From positions 199,603,605 to 199,667,604 of the forward strand of contig CM077643.1 in the NCBI GenBank assembly GCA_039707465.1: a stretch of DNA of 64,000 nucleotides. The letters are read 5' to 3'. Positions 55,726 through 64,000 of the stretch are shown in pieces. The DNA comes from Rhabdophis nuchalis. Taxonomy: Eukaryota > Chordata > Lepidosauria > Squamata > Natricidae. Each line of letters begins with the position of its first letter. Within the stretch, counting starts at the first letter, position 1. The translations under genes and the position numbers were made by a program. The notes under the pieces were generated by a model. That model saw nothing but the letters and a program-made list of their open reading frames with translations, did not search any database and was not told the DNA's origin.

Positions 55726-56728
55726 ATTTTATACTTTACCACAATCCAATAACTGTAACACAAATTAAAATATTTCATTGATACCATTGGAAGGATTATG
55801 ATATTCCCCCATCATGCTTTCTATGAAAACTAATTACCCTATTTCCCTCCTGTGAATGTTTCTGCTGGACTTTTGTGTAGTATTTTTTTTCATATTTAAA
55901 TTGTTTTGTTTGTATTTAAAAAAAAAAACCATATCCACAAGCTATATCCAGTATTGTCATTCCTCAAGCACAATGGGTTGTTACATGAAAGTTGAATTAG
56001 TTTGAATAAAAAGATGTTTAGATTTTATTGCAACTTTGGAATGGAGATTTTTAATCTGCCTTTTGTTTATTCTTTTTTTTTCATAATATTTGGAGACAAA
56101 TATTTTTTCTGTTGACATCTATAGTTTTAAATCCCTGAGAAAGATTTTTTTGGTTGTTGTTGCTGTTGTTGTTGCAATTCCCCCCATCTCAACATCGTAT
56201 CAACATTTTTTCCTGCCTATCATCACATTTGTTGACCCAGCTTTTCTGCTGTTATTCTCAGTTTATTTATCTAACGTTTGTCTTATTATTCACTGTTTTG
56301 TGCGCTTCTGTCATGTTTCCCAACTTTGCTTCAGCCATTTTAAAATAGCCAACAGATACTTTTCTCTTGCATTCAATGTGAATTCTTGTATAAGTGGCTG
56401 CATAAGTTGTCCTAGCAAAAGCATATCATTATGTTTTGTTATACAAGCAAAATCAATTACTCAGACTCTGGAGTAAACCTGTCTTCATTTATTAATTAAG
56501 TTTTCTTTGGTCTTGTTATGAAGACTGAAATTGGGAATACAGTCTTCCTTTTGGAGTGTAATTAAATGGGGAAAAACATGGAATTATTGTGTAAGTCATT
56601 TGTGGCCCTTGAAGGCTTTCTGTGAGGATTGCTCCAATGTTTGAAAAGCATATTGGGGGAAAATATAATCAGAAAGATGATATATCAATGCTTTCCATCT
56701 CTTATTCTCCTGTACCAGGAGTATGATT
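55726..56728. other. Non-coding stretch
   Basis: No gene identified. A short GTT/TTG run occurs at 56,152-56,175. Confidence 0.5.
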
Positions 56729-56736
56729 TTGTGAGA

Positions 56737-56983
56737 CAGAGGTGGTATTCAGCAGGTTCTGACCAGTTCTGGACAACAGGTAGCAAAAATTTGAGTAGAC
56801 CAGTCAGAGATGGTAGTAAATCCCACCCCTGCCCCATCTATTCTCTGCCTCCTGAGTCTCAGCTGATTAGGAGGAAATGGAGATTTTACAGTATCTTTCC
56901 CTTGCCACACCCACCAAGTCACACCACACCCACTAAGCTATGCCCACAGAACTGGTAGTAAAAAAATTTGAATCCCACCACTG
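56737..56983 (+). mobile_element. hAT-type MITE (CAGAGGTGGTATT family)
   Basis: A 247-bp copy with ends cagaggtggtattc and gaatcccaccactg. Flanking octamers TTGTGAGA (56,729-56,736) and CTGTGAGA (56,984-56,991) differ at one base. Same family as 29,548-29,778 and 40,381-40,670. Confidence 0.92.
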
Positions 56984-56991
56984 CTGTGAGA

Positions 56992-59100
56992 CTTCTAGGT
57001 CAAGATGTCTTTCAAAAGCACCCACATTATCACATGTAAGCTGGTTTCTCCAAGAATGGTGCTTATTAGTTTACCAGTTTTTCTTTTTAATTTAAATGCT
57101 TTTCACCTCACTTGCAATTCTATTACACTTTGTCTTGCTTCTGGTTCTCAGTCAAGGGATTTCCCCCTCCCCAAATAGAACGCTGTCTAATTCCATTTAA
57201 GAACTTGTGGGTTCAGTATTAATGCTGTTTGCCAGAAGATAGCATGGCCTTTTTAAAGTTTATTTAATTATTAAATTAGTTCACCACCCATCTTGCCAGA
57301 AGAGAGATACTTTCACTTCCCAAACGAGGAACTATTTCTGATCAGAAGATGGTTGCTGTAATAAAATAAGCATTTTTTTTCTCCACCAGTACTGCTTTAA
57401 AGCTTTTCTCTTTTTTTCATAGACAAACTAGATTAAGTCAAAACTATACAATGAATTAAGTCAGATATGTATTAATCACTTCACTCTTCCAACAGATAGA
57501 CAACTTTTTCAAGGGTAGCCGTCCCAAGTTATTTCTCACACCCAACATTTTTGATTTTTTTTATCCCTGAATGTCACACCTAGATCCTGAGGTCTCACTC
57601 ATCAGAGCAACAATGTGGGTTATTTTGTCAAGTGCTGATATATAGAAAGTCTTCAGTCTTTTCTATGTCAAGTATTGCAAAGAAAAGGTATATTATGAAG
57701 TTTGTTTGTTCAACTGAATGGACAGGAATGAAAAAAAGTAAAGACTATACCAAACCATTTGTGGCAGTCATATATTTCTGGCCTTTATGAAGGACATATA
57801 ATGCAGTTTGGCAATACCTCTTAAAATATAGAATTATCAAGTAGTGTGCTTTGATTCCGATCACCGACATTAATACCCCCCCCCCCTAAGGTTGTTTTAT
57901 GGTTAAGGTTCCAACCTCTAACAGAAAAGCTAAGGTTCAAGTCTCCATTCAACCACAGAGGTCACTCACAGTGCTGTTGTTTTGGAAAGCAAAATTAGAG
58001 GACATTCTCATGGATGACATCTAGAGTTCCTGGTGAAAAAAAGCTGGTTTTAAATACAGTGAATGGATTATCAAATAAATAAATAAGCTCTTTAATTAGG
58101 GAATAATTCTTTAACATAGCTGTGGTTTTAAAACACCCAAAGAAGCCCTATAACTGTCTTATCATTTAGCATCTTTTATTCTGCCACTATTCATGCTTCA
58201 CACAATGTCTGTATCATTTCACCAATTTCTCCCTTTGAATAGAAATAGTTGACATTTATCCCAACCTTTCACTAAATAAAGGAGGGATTAAAACATTGTT
58301 TTGAGCATTGCAGTTCACACTGGAAAAAAATATCTTTGCATTTTGGAAAGATGGATTTCAAAGGACATTTAATAAAAAACTGCAGAGGGCTAAAAATATC
58401 AGTCTCTTTTCAGATTGTTTATAATATGATTCTTTATTTGCCATAAATTCATCTTACAATGAATAACCATCTAAGTTATAAGAAGCTCTTCAGATAATGT
58501 AAGGACATCAGGCAAGATTCATGATGTTAATCCTAAACTTTCATTTGTTTAATAGATGAGACAAATGGGAGAATCTTGAGATTAAATTGTATATGTTTGT
58601 ATGTTTCTCTCTCTGTGTGTGAATTCATTATTTCAATGCAATCAATATGTTTCAATATAAAATATGTTCGCATGATGATTAAATATAACTTATGGATCTT
58701 GCTAACTATAACATAGAAATATAAAGGTAAGCCTGCACATACAAGCTACGGATATATCTATAATATTTATAACTGTTCTGCAGAGGGAATTTTGCACTTC
58801 TCCTCATTGCCTGTGCCACACAAATTATCTTAAGAACATGGGAATATTTAGGAAAAGCTTGGAAAAGGAGATCGATGAATCCTGCAGTAGGAAAGAAAAT
58901 CAGAACATATTGACATGAAGAAATCTGTACAAGACTCAAATCCTTAGGACAACACTTTCATTTCCCAATCCATTCCATTCCTGCATTCTCTCTGTAGAGA
59001 TCTTTTTCAACCAGATTGATAATGTCACCAGGTGATACTGGGGAGAAGCAAGATTTTAATCTCTGTTTTTTTGTTTAGAAGAAGTAATGCAAGGGCTGAA
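56992..59100. other. AT-rich non-coding stretch
   Basis: No gene identified. A weak LINE-tail-like patch (attaaattagttcaccaccc) occurs at 57,271. A C homopolymer lies near 57,878. Confidence 0.5.
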
Positions 59101-59102
59101 TA

Positions 59103-60308
59103 AAAAGTAATGTTACCAAAATTATAAGTTGCCAACAGATGGCAATTCCAATGCACTGAAAGTAATGTATTCTTTAGCAACTGTTTTTACTTTAGCTGAT
59201 GCAAAGTTGATGTGAGAAAGGTTTGTGTTACTATTGTTTATGACTTAAAATAAGTACTCATCAATGCTGTCTAAACAGTGTACTGTGGCTGAAGATATCC
59301 CTTAAATTGAAAGTCAACACAAAATGCAGACTGTGTTGATGTGAGTACTAGGCAACACTGGGCCAAAAAAAGTGAAGAAAATGAAATATAATGAAGGAAA
59401 GAACTGTTTTCTGTGATCAAAAGCAAAGTAGAGGACTTGTGACAGCAACTCACAAGTTTCACAATAGTAAGGTTGATGAATTGATTAAGTACAATGGGTA
59501 TCCCTCAAAGGGAAATTTATGTTATCAACTTTGTTATTTCACAGGGTTGCATTATTGATATTCTTCAATATTAGAAGGTTTATGCATGATGAGATCCTCA
59601 CATGTTGATAGCACCTATGAATATTTCAAGCACTAACATTTTCAAATAGTTGTTACACTGAGGATGAAGGTGAAGAACAGCATAGCAACAAGGCAGTTGA
59701 CAAATGTCAACTTGACAAGTTGACAGTCTGGCAGCTGACAAAATATGAGCTCAGTATTATTACCCAGAAATGAAGCATCGGTCCATGGAACAGTACCTCA
59801 AAACTTCATGTGAATTTCTTGTGACATATTGCCATTATCAACTCAGAGCATTACATTCCAACACTTAAAACTTTGAAACCACTATTAGAGTTTAGATGTT
59901 CAAGGAGGAAATTTTGCTCTAAGATGACAATATTAAGCTTCAGACCTCCTGAGTCAACCAAGAGGCAATTGCAAAGTTGAATTTCATTGTCTTACCTCAT
60001 CCACCATATAATCTAGTTTTGGCATCATGCAACTTCCATTTTTTCACACAACTGAAGGAATATCTCCATCTGCTTGATTGATGAAGAGGGAAAAATGATT
60101 GTCAGGTCTTGGTTGAAGGGATAAAGTATGGAGTTCTTGTTATACATTTAGGATGCTTATTTAATATTGGCAGAAGCATGTAACAAATACATGCAGATAG
60201 TATGTGGACAAGTAATTAGAAGTGACAAAAGAGCATATTACAAGAATGTTTGGTTTATTAAAATATTCCTATTTAAAATAAAGTTATGAAGGTGGAGGCA
60301 TTACTTTT
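59103..60308 (+). pseudogene. mariner-type transposon relic
   Basis: The element is 1,206 bp, close to the usual mariner length. Perfect 10-bp inner termini AAAAGTAATG (59,103-59,112) and complement (60,299-60,308) are flanked by TA (59,101-59,102; 60,309-60,310). Near 59,990-60,080 the translation LPHPPYNLVLASCNFHFFTQ then LKEYLHL matches the conserved end of the mariner DD34D transposase (family form HPPYSPDLAPSDF), with the catalytic D replaced. Several stops and frameshifts interrupt the rest. It is a dead copy. Confidence 0.85.
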
Positions 60309-60600
60309 TATTCCATCTTTATACATTACCCACTTTTCTAGCAGGTCATGTTATTCACAAAATAAGAACATAATTGCAAGAAACCACACCTTTATTTTGG
60401 TTGCATACAACTTTGAAAATACTTCTCAATGAGAGATAATCTAAAGTTGACTTTCCCTCACAATTTTCCACAAATCAGAATTAGAATTAAAACTAATATC
60501 TATCCAGGTGAAATTATATAGGTTCTGATCTTTTTTTGTTGAGTTGATGCAGAGTTACTCTGTTAGTTCATGCATATATGTGTGTGTGTGTGTGTGTGTT
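60309..60600. other. Non-coding stretch with (GT)n at 60,577-60,600
   Basis: No gene identified. Confidence 0.5.
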
Positions 60601-60775
60601 TTCATAGATTTTCACGGGTATAAGTGAAACTCGCAAGAAAACTCGCACGAACTCGCAAGAAAACAAAGGCACCAACCTGATGATGACGGGTGTGATCCCG
60701 TCGAAATGTTGCCAAAACACTTTTTATTTTACATGGGAAAAGACCCGAATAAACCAAAACCTATATATATATATA
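60601..60775 (+). mobile_element. Penelope-like fragment with hammerhead-like core
   Basis: It contains CTGATGA (60,677-60,683), one T, a perfect 6-bp stem GACGGG / CCCGTC (60,685-60,690 / 60,697-60,702), then GAAA (60,703-60,706). A partly complementary GGCACCAAC / GTTGCC pair brackets it. Penelope-like retroelements are known to carry minimal hammerhead ribozymes; here the assignment is inferred from the motif. Direct repeats of 'actcgcaagaaaa' lie upstream, and an (AT)n tail ends near 60,775. Confidence 0.5.
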
Positions 60776-60820
60776 TTGCGAATTGTCCTAAAAATGTGAG
60801 TTCCAGATGTAGTTATAAAA

Positions 60821-61142
60821 GAAACAGACATGATGACCTCCGGAACTTTAAAATATAAAATATATTTAAAAATATATTGCTCACTGAGCTTTCGTTAGCA
60901 ACTGTTAACATCGTCAGAGTGTAAAAGCCATAAAAGGATGCTTGCCTTTATACAATGTTAATCATTGATTAACAATGATTAAATCATTGTTAATCATTGA
61001 TAAATTGATTAACATTGTATAAAGGCAAGTATCCTTTTATGGCTTTTACACTCGGATGATGTTAGCAGTTGCTAACAAAAGCTCAGTGAGCAATATATTT
61101 TTAAATATATTTGAAAGTTCCGGAGATCATCATGTCTGTTTC
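60821..61142. repeat. 322-bp palindrome with hammerhead-like arms
   Basis: The left arm begins gaaacagacatgatgacctc at 60,821. The right arm ends with its near complement at 61,142. The centre is ATTAACAATGATTAAATCATTG-like, at about 60,968-61,010. On the minus strand the left arm reads CTGACGA, T, GTTA-loop-TAAC, GAAA (60,917 down to 60,890). The right arm has the same fold with changed core bases. It looks like two copies of a Penelope-like end in inverted orientation. Confidence 0.75.
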
Positions 61143-61697
61143 ATATATATATTTTGTCATACCACAAATTTTGACTTTATTATGTCTAGTTCTGAGAATG
61201 AAATTAGAAAAGGTGCCTTAAAAAGGTGCCTCCATGCAGTGAGTACCTTTAAAGTATGTATTCTACTTGACAAGTAGGACAATTACACAAGAACAGGTAC
61301 AGAAGAAAAGTGAATTTATTTCATTGCACAATAGTATCAAATGACCCCAGATTTCAAGATGAAACAGTTGTGGCCATGTCATTGCATCTATATGAAAAAG
61401 GGTAATTTCACTTAATTTACTGATATGTTTCTATATCTAATATCTAGTATTAGATATGTTTCCATATCTAATACTAGAATTGAAATCTGGTGGTAATTAT
61501 ATTGATATCAGGCATGAGTAGAAACATTCAGTCTACTAAATTTCATAGGATTATATCAGTTCAAGGACCATATTATGTATTAATGTAAATATGCAGTTAG
61601 TAGCTATGTTCTTTTATTCTTTTCATATATCTTAGAACAACAAATGATAACTTTTCGATGCTAAACCTATAAGAATCTATTTTTCTTCTACAGCAAA
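61143..61697. other. Non-coding stretch
   Basis: No gene identified. A short inverted pair (atatctaatatctagtatta / taatactagaattg) lies near 61,430-61,480. Confidence 0.5.
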
Positions 61698-61705
61698 GCT
61701 CTAAT

Positions 61706-61815
61706 GTCAAACTCACATCATCACAGCGGCATCCTGTGATGTATCGGGATTTTTCCCCCCTCTGCTAAACTGGATACGGGCATGGCCAGTGCATGATCAG
61801 GAGTTCGACAGTCCT
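61706..61815. mobile_element. hAT-like MITE, ends shortened
   Basis: 'gtcaaactcacatcatcaca' at the left and 'gagttcgacagtcct' at the right are decayed inverted ends. They are flanked by identical octamers GCTCTAAT (61,698-61,705 and 61,816-61,823). The usual CAGGGG outer bases are missing at the left although the TSD is perfect. Confidence 0.7.
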
Positions 61816-61834
61816 GCTCTAATGTAATGAGTGT

Positions 61835-62030
61835 CAATCAAGGGGACAACCAACCTAGAACTAAGGAGAAATTTCCTGACAATTAGAACAATTAATCAGT
61901 GAAACGACTTGCCTCCAGAAGTTGTGGGTACACCAGCACTGGAGGTTTTTAAGAAGATATTGGAAAGCTATTTGTCTGAAGTGGTGTAGGGTTTCCTGCC
62001 TTCCAAATCTGTTATTCTGTTAACTCTGTC
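61835..62030 (+). pseudogene. CR1 LINE 3' end
   Basis: The broken C-terminal RT tail reads 'SETTCLQKLWVHQHWRFLRR'-like, best read in the frame giving ND/LPPEVVGTPALEVFKKILES-type residues typical of CR1. The UTR stretch 'ggtgtagggtttcctgcctt' follows, ending in a TCTGTTATTCTGTTAA tail. Confidence 0.75.
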
Positions 62031-62284
62031 ACACTGTATTCCTGATCCAGATTAAGCCTCACACAGTTACATACATTGACCCAAACTGATGTCTATCCCT
62101 GATAAAGTACCAAGGGGTCTGATCAATATAATTCTGTGTAAATTACTACATGATTGTTACACATCTAAGTAGCAATCAGCTGCAACAGTTGGCAGCAGCT
62201 AGCTAAACCAAACAGGATTGAAATTAGTACTCGGATTAAGGATCATCTAGGAATTTCCAGTTATTAGCCAGACTGAATAGTCAA

Positions 62285-62352
62285 GGCCATGGGTCCTTTT
62301 GGAGAAGGGCGGGATATAAATTGAATAAAATAAAAAATAAAATAAATAAAAA
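62285..62352 (+). pseudogene. CR1/L2-group LINE extreme 3' end
   Basis: Only the terminal 'ggtccttttggagaagggcg ggatataaa' and an AATAAA-rich tail are present, matching the LINE-2 3' end. This is a severely 5'-truncated copy. Confidence 0.8.
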
Positions 62353-64000
62353 AGATCTTAGAAGATAGCAAGGACTAGCTATTTCTATGATTTGAGATCA
62401 GCTATGAGAAAACATACTACCAGCAATAATGGAAATAGATATTTGCTACAAAGCAGGGGGAATTTACAAGTCTTCTCTCTCTCTCCTTAATCTATCATCT
62501 AGATAAGGGGTAAGAGGTACATTCAAATTAGCCCAAATATAATGCTGATGAATGTAGTTTTGGATCTAATTTTCAGTGAGCTATGATATTTTTATTCCAC
62601 ATTGTCAGAAAAGTCGAATATGCATAGAGTCATATATAGATTTAGGCCATCTAGAAATGTGAATATTATGTATAAACTTCTAAGGGACTCAGACTCATTT
62701 CATATTTTTTTCAACAGATTAATCTATCCTGCTATCTTCTAGGGCTTGCAAGATATTTAGTTTTTCCCTCTGGTTTCCGAATATAATAGGATATCAATAA
62801 CATAATATGTTTATTTTCATGGCAGTATCAAGGTTTTTTTTAAACGTATAGTTCTGCCTTTTGAAAAGGGGAAATGTGCATCAGACTTCACAATGGTGAA
62901 GATTAAACCAAAATGTGGATTTAGAAAGTACAATGTTTTTTTAAAAAATAAAATAAAAATAAAACATACTTCTTTTATAAAGTATAATTTCTAATTTTCT
63001 GCCTTAGCATATGCTAAGGGTATAAAACACTGCTGGTGACAAAGCTAACGAAGGGCAAAATTATAATACAGTTAACATAAGAAGGAAACAGTTGGATATG
63101 ACCTTTCCTTTCTTTCTCCTGTGATAAAGATCTTTGGGCAAACACCGCTCCACTGATGGATTTATATTTTATTGCATCTGGAAGAAAAGTGTCTTCTGAT
63201 CTTTTTTTTTTTTTTTTTAGTTCAGAGAGAAGTCTGAATTCGATTCCACAGTTTTGCATTTGTAAGGAAGTTTCATCCTGGGAGGTGAGAAAAGGTCAGC
63301 ATGTGATGATGATTTATTGTCATAAAATTGTTGTATCAAATTGCCCTTTAAACTCAACAACATCATGACATAAATAACACAAAATCCTGGGCAAAAATAA
63401 ACAAAACCACTCTCTAGTGAGACATAACTAATCAAGAAAATTAAAACACCCTGCTAAATACCTAAAAAGATGGGAGCGGAAGGGAGAGAGGAGGCGAAAA
63501 AACAACATCTGAGACATAATTATATTCTTAACTAATTAAGAGTAATCAGGTTCTGCAGATACCACATTTTGTTGCTTAATTGTAGTCACAGAGGAATTAA
63601 AGGCTTTTTCTGCAAAATAACTGTGGTTCAGAACAACAGAAATAAGTGTTGCAACACAAACAACTTTGTCTCAAAATGTACCTGTTAGCAATATAAAATT
63701 TAGGAATTCAATATTTCCAACTATTAATCGTGGATCCTAAAAAAACAGAACATTTAGATTTCTTATACATTTCTTTTTTGTTTATTCTGCAACTTTTAAA
63801 AAGGACTTCTCTGTAAGCAATTTAATTAAAAGTAATCTATTGCTCACATGAATCATGGCTACAACAAAATGTTTAATATTTTATTTATTATTATTAAATT
63901 TGTTTAATGTCCACCTCGCTGCAATATTCATCAATCTTAATTTTTTATGACCTGAGATGCAGGGTTGGGGAGGTAGGAATCCTTTAATAATATGATGGAG
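62353..64000. other. AT-rich non-coding stretch
   Basis: No gene identified. A LINE-tail-like patch (tattattattaaatttgtttaatg then ccacctcgctgc) occurs at 63,885-63,925. Homopolymer T lies at 63,202-63,219. Confidence 0.5.

Overview
This window looks like nuclear DNA of a squamate reptile, most likely a snake. The background is AT-rich and non-coding, and it is crowded with squamate-type repeats: several CR1/L2-group LINEs with microsatellite tails, a BovB (RTE) LINE 3' end, Sauria-type and other tRNA-derived SINEs, an L1 relic, a mariner relic, and many hAT-type non-autonomous elements with 8-bp target-site duplications (TSDs). I recognise no host protein-coding exon and no classical RNA gene. 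The only long open frames belong to retrotransposons. Family assignments rest on reading the sequence and its translations by eye; no database was searched.

Layout. 1-7,100: L1 reverse-transcriptase relic interrupted by an internally deleted LINE that ends in a 114-bp ATT array, then a fragment of a second CR1-group LINE and a Penelope-like fragment. 7,768-12,310 (minus): near full-length CR1/L2-group LINE (LINE-1) with a GC-rich 5' UTR and a 1,083-codon frame that hides a frameshift. 12,618-13,205: BovB. 14,300-24,600: SINEs, a LINE 3' end, hAT MITEs and simple repeats. 25,135-26,729: 3'-truncated LINE (LINE-3) split by a 135-bp palindromic MITE and ending at a Penelope-like fragment. 27,500-32,330: CT array and more hAT MITEs. 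32,963-38,721: a 5.76-kb hAT-type element with a perfect TSD, carrying a full-length LINE (LINE-2) whose 1,022-codon EN-RT frame is intact. 40,381-48,697: MITEs, a LINE 3' end, unrecognised single-copy sequence. 48,700-50,334: a 1.6-kb element with perfect 27-bp terminal inverted repeats around a CpG-rich core. 51,815-56,983: pentamer array, nested LINE/hAT, SINE interrupted by a LINE 3' end, hAT MITE. 59,103-60,308: mariner relic. 60,600-61,142: hammerhead-like motifs and a 322-bp palindrome. To the end: CR1 relics in AT-rich sequence.

The interest lies in how the elements fit together. Three LINE copies can be compared by eye. They share a 5' leader with a hairpin whose stem shows two compensatory changes, a second hairpin just inside the shared upstream ATG, and the endonuclease (EN)-reverse transcriptase (RT) frame; only LINE-2 keeps all motifs in one frame. 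The hAT-type TIRs give a ready TSD-based clock for nesting order. Hammerhead-ribozyme-like cores (CUGAYGA, stem, GAAA) recur in separate repeat fragments.
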